Positions 47,690 to 57,870 of a stretch of DNA of 64,000 bases are shown here, piece after piece. Below the pieces are notes generated by a model, which was not told the DNA's origin, made no database searches, and saw nothing but the letters and a program-made list of their open reading frames with translations. Position 1 is the stretch's first letter, and each line of letters opens with the position of its first letter. This stretch comes from Microstegium vimineum (taxonomy: Eukaryota; Streptophyta; Magnoliopsida; Poales; Poaceae): assembly GCA_022036555.1 (NCBI GenBank), contig CM039122.1:54262693-54326692 (forward strand). Direction: 5' to 3'. The translations under genes and the position numbers were made by a program.

Positions 47690-49163
47690 ATGGTGGAAAC
47701 TAGTGGGAAAGTCAAAGTACTGACGTCGGAAGTGGCCAAGAAGAATTCATCGGTGGATCTCGAACATCAAATAGTTATGCAGGATGTAAAGGGAAAGAAG
47801 CTTGCCGATGAAAGAGAGAATAAAAGAACTACTGATGAAAGTAGTGGTTCCAGGAGACCTCGGGGACGTTCGTCGTACGGTGTTGTAATCACGCACGGGA
47901 GGCCACGACAGGAATACGAGCGTTCGCGAGAAGAGCAACATCGACAGCAAAAAGAAGAAAGACGCCAAGAGTGGTATCGGCATCAAGATCATTGGAAATG
48001 CCCCTTCTTCGTCCATTGTTGGGAAGAAGGTATCAAGCTGCCCACTACCGATAATTGTCCTGAATGCAACGAGTACTATCCTGCTGATCGGTCGAAGAAG
48101 AAGTCTCATTTTGAAGGTCAGGGATCAAGCTATGCTAGGCCGATCAGAAGAAAAGAATCAGTATATGATCGGCTGGGGGACAAACTCAGTGTACATGACA
48201 GGCTTGGCAAGCGTATCTGTCAAGAGGAGATTGAAGAGAGAGCTAATGCAAGGGTGCCCGATGAAGAGATATTCTCTAGAGATCCAAACATAAGGGGTAA
48301 CACAAGCCGACACAGTGAGAAACAATACCAACCTATTTGGAAGACTAAGATTCCTCAATGGTGTCCCAAAGGCCTGACAAAGACTCAAAGAAGGAGAGTC
48401 CAGCGTGAACGCCAGAATGATCTGGGTCATGGCTCTTCGAAGGGAGAACCTCTAGTCTGGGAGTGGAGGCCAAAACACCAGGAAAGGAGTCCATCGGCAG
48501 AAATCAACATGGTCATTATGTTGTCGATGGAATTTATGACACCCACTGATGCTAACGGAGAAGTTACTGATATGGCTCAACTAGTGCTAGATCCTATGAC
48601 AGATGTCTTTGAAAAGTCTGCCGATGATGAGAGGCAGCATCTGAGAGCCTTGTTTGTCAAAGGCAAAGTCGATGGACAACCAGTGTCAAAGATATTAGTC
48701 GATGGTGGAGCGTCGATTAATATAATGCCGCATGTTATGTTCAGGAAGCTTGGGAAATGTGACCAAGACTTAGTCAAGACGGACATGAAACTGAAAGATT
48801 TTGAAGGCAATGTGTCACCAGCTATGGGAGTAATATGCGTAGAATTAACTATCGGTAGCAAAACTTTGCCGACAACGTTTTTTGTGATCAGCGGTAAAGG
48901 TACCTACAACTTGCTCCTGGGAAGGGATTGGATTCACGCTAATTGCTGTATTCCTTCCACGATGTATCAGTCTCATGCAATGGGTCGGGGACAATATTGA
49001 AGTCGTTCGAAGTGAAGCCCCGTCAATGGTTGCATCGGCAGAATCTGAAACCTATGAGCAGACCAAGTGCATATCAGGCAAAGCTTGGGATACTGAGTTT
49101 CTCAAAGTTGCCGATTACCAGATCATACCAATCCAAGCAGCTGTCTCTGAGGAGGAATTTTAA
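47690..49163 (+). pseudogene. Retrotransposon aspartic protease-like region
   Basis: It continues the gag frame. The first part is basic and Arg/Glu/Gln-rich, with a possible zinc-binding cluster (CPFFVHCWEEGIKL through CPEC, about 47,998-48,068). The protease-like domain follows (about 48,620-48,950) with ILVDGGASINIMP, where the D-G-G-A-S core replaces the common D-T/S-G-A, and NLLLGRDWIH. Near 48,970 the frame shifts by two bases and continues in another frame to about 49,163. No polymerase follows. Confidence 0.75.
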
Positions 49164-49743
49164 TCGGTTGGCCGATGATGGAGAACCTAGGTAGGGGTTT
49201 ACATCGGATAGATTAATTTTTATTAATGTCTGGTTGGATTTTCAATGTAAACAATCGTTGAATGATTCATTAGAAGAGCATAGGGTTTGCTTTATTTGGA
49301 ATTATATAGAGATACTTGGTTTGGACTGAAATAGTCAAACGTCGGTCACTTGTTAATTTGGTTCCAACTACATAGGTAATAAATACACCGATGTAATCTT
49401 GATGTGTTGATCAATTTTGAATTATGAAGTTAAATAAAGCTTCATGGTCGGGTCAAATGGTATGTCGTGGTACAATCAAAGTACTTATCCAGATGGTGTA
49501 ACAAAAAAGATAAATCAGTCTGCTCTTGGCGACGCTTATAGTTTGGAGACCCTCGGAGGGGTTGCATTTTCCGGAGCAATTAATGGTAAATATTTGAAGA
49601 AATATTATCCTAAGCATCTGGATGGATGCGCAAAGTGATACAGATATAAAGTACCGATGACAAAACCAAACATTGGTAGAAAAGATATTAGTGTTATAAT
49701 ACAAATGATCAGTCGTCAAGTTCACATCTGCCGACACAATAAG
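49164..49743. other. Non-coding spacer between sense and antisense parts of the retrotransposon
   Basis: AT-rich sequence with no recognisable domain on either strand. It may hold the 3' end of the antisense PMD transcript. Confidence 0.4.
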
Positions 49744-50463
49744 TTACAACAGGGATTGAATAGATAAGATCGCACGAAGGCGAATTTGGTCCGCTTCCTC
49801 TATCTCCCTAGCATCATCATTGATAGAACCCTCAACCAGCTTAATCTTTCTTTTCCGCAGGATGGCCTGGCGGGCATCGACATCCCTTTCTTGTTGTAAA
49901 GCTTTAGTGGCATCAGGGAGTTGAGGCTTCTTTTGGTTGGTTGCGCCTAAAGCTTCGTCGATTTTCTTCAGCTCCGACAACAACTTTTCTTTCCGTGCCG
50001 ATAGACGGGTGATTTCCTGTTCAAGCTCGATACCAGAAGCTTCCTGTTCAAGCTCGATACCAGAAGCTTCCAAGCGACCGATGCCTTTGTGTTTTTCTTC
50101 AGCAGTTTGCTTGAATTTGAGCATTTCTTCTTCGACCTTTGCTTGGGCAGCTCTATCGGCAATACGGCGTGAAACCTTTTGATACTGCAGTTGCCGACTC
50201 TCAAGGAACGCTGCTTGGAAGAGTGTTTCTTCAATATCGGCAGGAATATGACCTTGAAGTGCCTTGAACGCTACCCTTACTGCGCTAGAATCTTGGACTA
50301 GTTGGGATGTGCTTTGTTGCAGTAAAGGTAGCAATGCTTCAAGCTTGGATTTTGTTTCTGCCGATATGACATCTGAGGCTTGGACAAAAATCTCTTCTTC
50401 TTCGTATTCGTCTGGTATATTGATAGTGAAGGAGAATAAATTACTGGGAGAGTCTTGGGCCTA
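49744..50463 (-). pseudogene. C-terminal coiled-coil exon of the antisense PMD gene
   Basis: After a good acceptor (TTTTCCTTTTAG at about 50,464) an open frame encodes AQDSPSNLFSFTINIPDEYE, a helical Gln/Leu-rich part (EALLPLLQQSTSQLVQ), and a long Lys/Glu/Arg/Gln coiled coil ending in a TAA at 49744. A 27-bp tandem duplication (50,020-50,073) repeats EASGIELEQ. A coiled coil after a PMD is usual for this class of plant genes. No stop interrupts this exon. Confidence 0.65.
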
Positions 50464-50534
50464 AAAGGAAAAGAGTTAGGGTTTCTTGATTGAAAGTTTG
50501 TGTCTTACGAGTTTTTGACAGATGGTCGATTTAC

Positions 50535-50948
50535 CTGCTTTAGAGCAGTTTCTCGCCTTGAACTTGGCGGGGTGGCTGGCATAACAGTATCTTGAAAAAT
50601 CGGCAATGGTTGCCGATGAGCTTGGCTCTGTGGATGGAACGTTGGTACTGGTGCTGATACCGATGTTGTTGGCGTTTCTATAACCAACTCCTGCGGTGCT
50701 GATGCTGTCTCTTGGATAGAAGCCTCGATTGGTGTTTGATTGGAGGCAGGTGCTGATGCTGGCTCTTGTAGTAATACACCGGTAGGAGGTGCTGCCGGTG
50801 ACGTGGTTGAGGTTGATGGCCTTAGGCGTTTTGGTCGAGGGGTGGTACTTGATGAACCTTGGCGTTTCGGCTGCTGCGCTTGGGGGGCATCGGCAGGCCG
50901 AGTTGGAGGAGTTGGTGCATTCGGAACGGTTGCCAATGAATTTGTTTG
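50535..50948 (-). pseudogene. Pro/Ser/Thr-rich linker exon of the antisense PMD gene
   Basis: It starts after TTCTTTTGCAG at 50,949 and ends at a donor CAG|GTAAAT at 50535. It encodes QTNSLATVPNAPTPPTRPAD, a basic patch (PKRQGSSSTTPRPKRLRP, a plausible nuclear localisation signal) and further Pro/Ala/Ser-rich sequence ending ETALKQ. The junction with the next exon (50463) is in phase. The junction with the previous exon (51255-51056) is not in phase with the simplest donor, so a frameshift or another splice site is involved. Confidence 0.55.
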
Positions 50949-51055
50949 CTGCAAAAGAAGACATGTGATGCAAGTTGAAAATTAAGTGAGAATTACCGAT
51001 GAACGTTTTGTGATCGGCATGAATGAAATAAAGATTTGTTACTATAAAAGCTTAC

Positions 51056-51255
51056 GCCAAAATGACGACAGCAGCTGATGGAGTAACAATAGCCCCAGTT
51101 GGTGTTGACTTCAGCTTAAGGGAGACCCTCGGTGCTTTTCGATGCTTAAGGGAAGCCAATGAAGGTGCTCTGCTACCGATTACCGATGTAGGGTTCATCG
51201 GTCGCAAGTTGAAAGTTTTGCCACTTCTGCTTTTTCTTGGGATTGGGTCATCAAC
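51056..51255 (-). pseudogene. Small exon of the antisense PMD gene
   Basis: It begins after an acceptor (CTGTTTAACAG) in phase with the PMD exon and encodes DDPIPRKSRSGKTFNLRPMN and further Ser/Lys/Ala-rich sequence. It ends at GC|GTAAGC at 51056. No domain is recognised. Confidence 0.5.
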
Positions 51256-51326
51256 CTGTTAAACAGAAAATCAGATGCCGATACATTTAAAAGGGGCGAC
51301 AGGAATAAAATCGAAAATAAACTTAC

Positions 51327-52784
51327 CGCATCATCAGGGACGATATGATCGGCGTCAATCAAATGCCGATGATAGTGTGATGATGCAGCGAACATTTGAT
51401 CTTTCCATTCTTACCACCAGAATTTATATGACTCAGTGATGAAGGATGTTGGTGCCCAAGTAGATAAGTCAATATTAGTTGTGTCGGCATGAGGAAGAAG
51501 ATGAACAACCTTGTCCCAGTCCATGACGCTGGTGATGACTTTTCTTGGCTTTACCACATTGGCATAGCTAAGATTAATCGATAGTTGGTCAAACGCCAAT
51601 TGTCTTGCTGCTGCCAATGGGTAGTAGAATTCATAAATGGCATGAGTATTCTTCCTACTCCCAAAGATGTTGACTGGAATGGCTCGGGGAGTAAGGATAG
51701 CCCTCAGAATTCCTTCATCATTCTGTATATCTGCATCGGCAAGATTGAAAGGGAGTGTGAATCGGTTGTTCGCATCGGTGTAGGGCCACTAAGCTCGTTC
51801 TGCAGCAGGAATACCACAATAAAATCTTTGGAAGAACATGCCGAATTAGCCCTCGTTAGCATCGGTTCCCGGCAACACTATTATGGCTTCTCCAAAATTG
51901 AGTGGGGAGCGGGTTGCCAATTCATCATTGGCGAGTACATAATCCTCAGCTAAGTCCCTTGGAAATTGTTGACTGAATAGGTCAAATTGAAGACACTTAT
52001 GCATATGGGCGTTTAGCCACATGTTGATAAACCACCAGGGGCCTCCAAGGTTGCCAATGGGTTCACCTAACAATAACTTCTCCGACACCTGATGCAGGAG
52101 GTGATAGACTGAGCTGAGAAGGTATCGGCCAAGAGGAAGTCTTGTTCCGTGGGCCAAAAGCTCTGCTGCAGGGAGGTACATGTTGGTGGGTTCGATTGTC
52201 TTGCCGTAGAAGATAAACTTCTCCAGCCACATATTCAGGAAGGTAGCATGCTCCCTTTGGTTTATCGATCCAGTCTTGTGATATTCTTGAACATATCCGG
52301 TCCAACCACCAATGTTGCGGGTGATTACCCGATGTTCGGGATTTCTGTTGAAAAGAAGAGCATCATCGACAGAAGAGATGTCAAGACCAATGAGCATGTA
52401 TACGTCGGCAAGTGTAGGAGTGGCTGGTCCGTGTCTGAATAGGAAGACATTCATCATGTCAGACTAGAAGTAGGAGGCAGCTATCATCATGTTCTTATTC
52501 TTGGCTATATCGGCGAGGGATAGCCTGATGCATTGGTCCAAGTTGTGTTCTGCCTAATAGATTTGTTGCGTCCTGGCCATCCTGAAGTACCAGTTTTTCC
52601 ACCCTTTGGTAGGTTTGGGCCAAGATCGGAAAATGTCTGTCCATAAACCTAGATTGAAATGTGCGGATCTGAAAGGGACGCGGTTGGTTTCCGCATTGAT
52701 GATTTCGGTCGGATCGGTATCCCCCATCGGGCCCAAGCAACAGAGGTGTGGTTGATCGGTAGGGATCACTATTTTGTTGCGCAT
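51327..52784 (-). pseudogene. Plant mobile domain (PMD, aminotransferase-like) exon, antisense within the retrotransposon
   Basis: A single 486-codon frame from ATG 52784 to the donor GCG|GTAAGT at 51327, interrupted by five stops: TAG 52554, TAG 52464, TAA 51846, TAG 51789 and TAA 51411. It carries the features of the PMD family (Pfam PF10536), including NVFLFRHGPATPTLADVYML, LGLDISS-like sequence, GTRLPLGRYLLSSVYHLLHQ and LGGPWWFINMWLNAHM. PMD proteins occur as host genes (MAIN and MAIL1 in Arabidopsis) and inside transposons; their biochemical role is not settled. The frame runs opposite to gag. The lack of frameshifts suggests it was selected until recently. Confidence 0.8.
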
Positions 52785-52839
52785 CTCCTAGGTTCAGAAA
52801 ACAAAGAGAAGATGGAGAGAAAGGATTGAGAGGCGATGC

Positions 52840-52875
52840 GGAAAGATAAAACTGTGGTATATATAACAGGGAAAG
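52840..52875 (-). promoter_or_regulatory. Candidate TATA box of the antisense PMD gene
   Basis: On the minus strand CTGTTATATATACCACAGTT lies about 75 bp upstream of the PMD start codon, a normal distance for a TATA box plus leader. This suggests the antisense gene has its own promoter inside the retrotransposon rather than relying on the LTR. Confidence 0.45.
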
Positions 52876-53261
52876 TGGAAAGATTACTGGAGAAGCAGTA
52901 AAGTTGATCGCCATTGAAGCAGAGTTCTTGCAGGGGTCGTACCTCCTGATGAAAGAAGAAGAACTGCCGATGGAGTAGTGCTCTTGGGAAATGATGTTGG
53001 GATGAAGGTGAAAATGTGAGCTCAGGGTAAAAGAGAGGACGAATGGTGGTCTTTATAGGCCTAGTTGAGGGGTATTTTCGAGTTTACTGAGCAGAGATAA
53101 GGAAGGATATAGTAGTAAATTTGCGCGGTGATTGAAGAGTTCGTGCTACAGTTACGGGAGTTGTTGGTAACTTGCAGTTTTCAGGCGCGGTAATCAAGAT
53201 GATGTCGCGTTTTAGAGGGAAAAGAGCAAATTTCGGCGCATAAGATATTTTATACTCCGAA

Positions 53262-53274
53262 ATTAGGGGGCATG
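53262..53274 (+). other. Polypurine tract of the retrotransposon
   Basis: GAAATTAGGGGGCA immediately precedes the 3' LTR. A purine-rich run here is the expected primer for plus-strand DNA synthesis. Confidence 0.65.
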
Positions 53275-54103
53275 TGTTGACATCATTTTTTGTACAGGTC
53301 AATATTAAACCAAGTGTATTGATCGGTAAAGGGGTTCCTCATCGGCATCAAGAGGCTATCGGTTCCATTACCGATGGAAGCAGAAGAATTTGCCGATGGT
53401 GGATGTGATAGAAGAAACGTCAAGGGATAAAAGGAAAGACATTTGCCAATGAGAAGATGTTGCCGATGAAAGTAGAAGAATATTGCCGATAGGAAGGTAT
53501 TGCTGATGGACAAAGGATGTGGCTGACGTCAGCAGAAAGCTACCGATGGCAATAAGAGGAAGGTTGCAGATTGGAAAGAGTCTGGCGATGGAAGACTTCA
53601 TCGTAAAAGAAACGAATAAGAAAACTGATGATTTTATATCAGTGTTATTGTCGTTGTTTGAGTCCGACTTTTGTACGAGTCGTTTTATTTCCTTAAAAAT
53701 AGGAGTTCTGTTTAGGTATGAGTCGTGTCTGTTTGCAACTCCTGTTACCGGAGTATAAATATGTACCCAGGGGCGATGTATCAGGAGATATTCAATACAA
53801 TCAAACAAATCTATTATTTTCGTCTTACTTTTCCAGCATCCACTTTTTCGCATTAGTCTTAGTTTATCTACGAGTTTTTACGATCTCGACGGGCTCCATC
53901 TACGAGATCTCCGTCTACCTCGCGAGTTCCGCTTTTTGAGCAATCTGAGCCTTGACGTCCGGGCGCATCACCGTCGTCTCGTTCATCGTTGTTCTAGTTA
54001 TCATCCTTATCGATTAACTGGTCAAATCGACTGACACACCTTGGATATCGAGTTCGGATATAAGCCTGAGGTGTTCGCAGATCCGACGTTTTTTGTGTCA
54101 ACA
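53275..54103 (+). repeat. 3' LTR (829 bp)
   Basis: Same length and ends as the 5' LTR, with about 44 substitutions and no net length change by eye. ATGTA follows at 54104-54108. Confidence 0.93.
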
Positions 54104-54108
54104 ATGTA
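54104..54108. repeat. Target site duplication ATGTA, right copy
   Basis: Matches 44591-44595 exactly. Confidence 0.9.
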
Positions 54109-54126
54109 TATATATACACGTACAAC

Positions 54127-54720
54127 AACTACTCCTGTCAGTCAACCTTTTTTCTGATTGGTATCGGTATTCGGTGACGTGTCATTGCCTTGCCTCATTG
54201 GCCGAAATGCACTAAAAAAACGAACGGCGTGGCACACGATCAAGTACGTAGGCGCCTAGGCGGTAGCACATTCACGGTTAGTTGAACGGCAACGGGAACG
54301 GGAGGATCTGCTATCTGGTGAGACATTGGGTTTCGTGTGATATCACCGTTGGAATATACTGTATGTACGAAAAATTTTATACTGAGCGGTGAGCGGCTGC
54401 CCTACGCGTATGGTTCACCATGCTCTTTTTAAAATTTCTTTTGAACCATTACATTTGGTACTGCAAACTCTCGTTGACAAATATAATGACGTTGCGAACA
54501 TAGAGTATGATTCTTCTATCAGTCAACTTTTTTTTTCTGATTGGTATAGGGTGACGTGTCATTGGCTCATTGCCTGCCTTGTCTGGTTGGCTGAAATGCA
54601 CTAATAATAAAAGGAAACAAGCTGCTCATTTATCTGAAGGATGTGGTACACGATCAAGTACGTAGGCAGGCAGCGTATTCACTGTTAGTTGAATGGCAGC
54701 GAGAAATGGGAGGATTTCAA
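54127..54720. repeat. Diverged direct duplication, about 414-bp offset
   Basis: The run GTCAGTCAAC...TTTTTTCTGATTGGTAT...GTGACGTGTCATTG...GAAATGCACTAA...CACGATCAAGTACGTAGGC...TTAGTTGAA at 54,137-54,290 recurs at 54,520-54,700. CACGATCAAGTACGTAGGC is identical in both. The retrotransposon inserted just left of the first copy. Confidence 0.7.
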
Positions 54721-56299
54721 GTGTATCTGTAGAATAGAAGACTTTGAATGAGCCAAAAACAAAAAGGTTTGAGTCAAGAGTTGTCAACCTCTGGGTCTGA
54801 GTCGTCGATAGTGCCTAACATGAACTACTCCGTAGCTAGTAGTGCCATCCTATCTCCCATTTTGACTTCCAATTTATATAATTGTTTCTCTTGCAAAAAA
54901 AAAAGAGTTATATACTGTAATTGTTTTGCCGTGCCGTCCCACGACCGAAGACAAATATTCCGTTCCGTGTGCCCTACTCCGCCGGCACGCATCGACGATC
55001 GGCGGCCGTCCGACAGCACGTTGACAATGTGGAGAAAACATGAGCAGCTAAGCATCCGCAGCCGGCCGGCATGGTCAGAGCGCGCGTCATCGATCAGGCC
55101 ACCGCGAGAGGCGGCAGGACGCCACCCAGGTGGAGATGGAGCGACACACACAGCCGTGCCGAACCAGGAGATCGATCGCGCGCGTTTCGGGTTCGCGGCA
55201 GCTACGCAACGCAATGGGACGGGCGGCCAACAGCAGATTCGAATAAAAATGGCACATACATCGCCGTCGCCACTATGCCACCGCCACCGTCTTTTTTTTT
55301 TTTCCCTCTCCTCTAACGGGCTTTGAACTGACGAGGGTGTTCCTTTCACACACATGTATGGTATGGAATGCGCGTGCGTCCGTCCGTCCGTCCATCCGTG
55401 TATGCTGCCTCGGCGAGACCAGCCAGCCATCCGAGTGTGTTCAATGAGATATGATGATCGTAGGTCGTTTGGGATATGATATTTATATTTTCTGTTTGGA
55501 TCGATAGATAGGACAAACCAAATTTCTGTTGGGTTGAATGGATCGTGATAGCTTCACCAAACGAGCCGTGATTAATTAATTGAGCATAAATTAACACCTA
55601 TGAACAATATTGTCTGTCATCTACACAATAGAGATTACATTGGGCGAGAGTGCCATGGGCATGGTCCAGCTTGGTTTTAACCAAGCTCCGCCTGCAAGCC
55701 GAGCTGCTTTACGGTGACAAACTCAAGCCGTGTAATCATGCTCCACATATTGAATACTGAACTGTTCAAGATCTTCCCCTTTGTAGCTTCCTAACCCAAA
55801 ATGGAAAGCGATGGGTAGGTGTACTGAGGAAAAAGCTAATCAAAATTAATAAATCGTACGTTGCATAAAACAGAAACAAACTACTAGCTTCATATATATA
55901 TATACTTCTGTTAGAAGTCTCCATAACAACAGGTGATCTTATATGACGACTAAGATATGCGAGATGTCTTGACGAATCTTCTGTATGATAAAACATCAAT
56001 ATCACCAGACTTTTAAAATATACGCAAGTCCATAGATCAAGCTTTGACTTCACAAACCATGAGAAAAATGCATGTACATAGCTGAAGCTGACCTTCTGTG
56101 CACACCTGTTTCGTAAGTACTAAATGTGAAGGGAATGAACACGAATAAGGGAATCCTATAAATGTTTTAATTTCTAGATAGCAAGATGGTTGGTCGCCAA
56201 TTTAAACGGTTTGCTCCACCAGTAAATCGATTTCTACAGACGGTTCGTTAAGACAACCGCCACAGGAAATCGACCTTAGATTTTTTCCACTGATTTTTT

Positions 56300-56855
56300 G
56301 ATTTTTGTAAATAACCTTGGATGGAAAAACTTTCTACATGAAAGTTGTAGATCTCGAAAAGTTATGAAACTTTGTAGTTGACAACTTTTTCATTTGAAAT
56401 CATCTTGTCATCGAAAAATAAGTTCAAATGTGTCAAATTTGAAATACAAAATTTTGTAAACGACCTCGGATAGAAAAACTTTCTACATGAAAGTTGTATA
56501 TCTCGAAAAGTTATGAAACTTTGTAGTTAACAACCTTTTCATTTAAATTCATGTTGTCATCAAAAAATATGTTCTAATGTGTTGTATTTGAAATTTAAAA
56601 TTTTATAAACTACCTCAGATGGAAAAACCTGCTACATGAAAGTTGTATATCTCAAAAAGTTATGAAACTTTATAGTTGGTAACTTTTTGATTTGAAATCA
56701 TCTTGTCATCGAAAAATACGTTCTAATGTGTCAAATTTGAAATTCAAATTTTTGTAAACGATCTTGGATGGAAAAACTTTCTACATGAAAGTTGTAGATC
56801 TCAAAAAGTTATGAAACTTTATAGTTGACAACCTTTTCATTTGAATTCGCTTAGT
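56300..56855. repeat. Tandem array, 149-bp unit, nearly four copies
   Basis: Units containing GATGGAAAAACTTTCTACAT and GAAAGTTGTAGATCTC start near 56,319, 56,468, 56,617 and 56,766. Copies differ at many positions. Similar arrays are known inside grass CACTA transposons, and a CACTA end lies just downstream. Confidence 0.85.
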
Positions 56856-56884
56856 GGCTCAAACAATCAATTTACACTCAGTTC

Positions 56885-56950
56885 AATATGAGTGAAGTGG
56901 TAGAGTAGTTAACACGCGAAACTGAGGTTTCGGGTTCAAATCACCGTGAG
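56885..56950 (+). other. tRNA-like segment inside a transposon
   Basis: AGTGGTAGAGTAGTTAACACGCG resembles a tRNA A box region and GGTTTCGGGTTCAAATCACC resembles the T arm and B box. I could not fold a complete cloverleaf (no clear acceptor stem), so this looks like a tRNA-derived relic rather than a tRNA gene. Confidence 0.3.
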
Positions 56951-56972
56951 CGCAACATAGCTGGGGGTGTGG

Positions 56973-57171
56973 TTCTTTTTTTTTTTTGTGATTTTCGTAC
57001 AGGCATTTCTACAAGCGGTTCTTAAAAAACCGTCAGTAGAAATGACCGATTTCTACTGGCCCCAGCGCTGGCGTTTTTTTTTTGTGATTTTTGTACAGGC
57101 ATTTCTACAAGCGGTTCTTAAAAAACCGTCAGTAGAAATGACCGATTTCTACTGGCCCCAGCGCTGGCGGT
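56973..57171. repeat. Tandem duplication, about 96-bp period, CACTA subterminal type
   Basis: The block TTTTTGTGATTTTCGTACAGGCATTTCTACAAGCGG...CCCAGCGCTGGCG occurs twice with one or two changes and different T-run lengths. It contains the inverted words GCGGTTCTTAAAAAACCG and TTTCTACTGG/CAGTAGAAA, typical of CACTA subterminal repeats. Confidence 0.85.
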
Positions 57172-57215
57172 TCGGAAAAACGCCTGTACAAATGGCTTCC
57201 GAACCGTCAGTAAAG

Positions 57216-57232
57216 ATCTTTTTGTACTAGTG
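57216..57232 (-). mobile_element. CACTA transposon terminus
   Basis: ATCTTTTTGTACTAGTG is the complement of CACTAGTACAAAAAGAT, a typical CACTA (En/Spm) end. Subterminal repeats precede it on the left. I did not find the opposite CACTA end upstream, so the left part may be deleted, or lie in diverged sequence between 55.9 and 56.2 kb. Confidence 0.7.
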
Positions 57233-57870
57233 CTCTACGACGGTAAATAGGTATATAAACACTATAATTCCACACTAGATTTTAAAATGTGACTCGAGAT
57301 ATGCATATTGTTGCACAATAAGACAGACATGTAGACAAATATATAATAATAGTAGTTATGTGTAGTTCTCACATATATAGTTAAGAGAATGACAAGTGTC
57401 ATTACGCGATAGACATTATGTATTTACATTAGATATTAAGTTCTAACAACATAAATATATATCAAATAGTTTTACCAAGTCATCGTTTAAATGACTAAGG
57501 TCATCGTTTAAATGACTCAAGCAATATCTAAAAGCTTTTAAATCACATTCAAACACAATATCAAACCTATTATTTTACCGCTTTGACCATTTATTTATTT
57601 TTGTTTAAGTGACCGTTTAGGACATATACTCCATACATACCACAGTTTAGGGTTTAGACATCGGTTTAAACGAGCTTAGTCGAAAAGGGTATGCTAAATG
57701 CCTAAAAAAAGTTGTTTAGTTCAATTGCAAAATATCATCCATTCGATGGTCCTGCCTCTCTTTTCTTGTTCTCTATTCAATACTGTTTTCTTCCTCGGCT
57801 CACCATGACAAATGAACATGGGCTATACTCTCTTGCCACCATTAGCTTCCAGACCATCCTTGGCATCAGC

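Larger units (their letters stand above)
44596..54103 (+). mobile_element. LTR retrotransposon, non-autonomous, with antisense PMD gene (9,508 bp)
   Basis: Two 829-bp LTRs starting TGTTGA and ending TCAACA bracket the element, and ATGTA flanks both sides. The internal region carries, on the plus strand, gag-type and aspartic protease-type sequence (45,476 to about 49,160). I find no reverse transcriptase, RNase H or integrase motif on either strand. Instead, 49,744-52,784 on the minus strand holds a plant mobile domain gene. The gag and protease types point to Ty3/gypsy ancestry. Such an element would need enzymes supplied by a related autonomous element. Comparing the LTRs by eye I count about 44 differences, near 5 percent, so insertion is old enough for both strands' frames to have decayed. 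Confidence 0.9.

Noticed and set aside
53519..53939. Short open frames shared by both LTRs (also 44,840-45,260)
   Set aside because: They are present in both LTRs only because the LTRs are duplicates, and overlap the TATA region. LTRs of this type are not coding.
54748..55430. Open frames of about 190-200 codons on both strands
   Set aside because: Mutually overlapping on opposite strands, with no domain and stop-rich when followed outward. Treated as chance.
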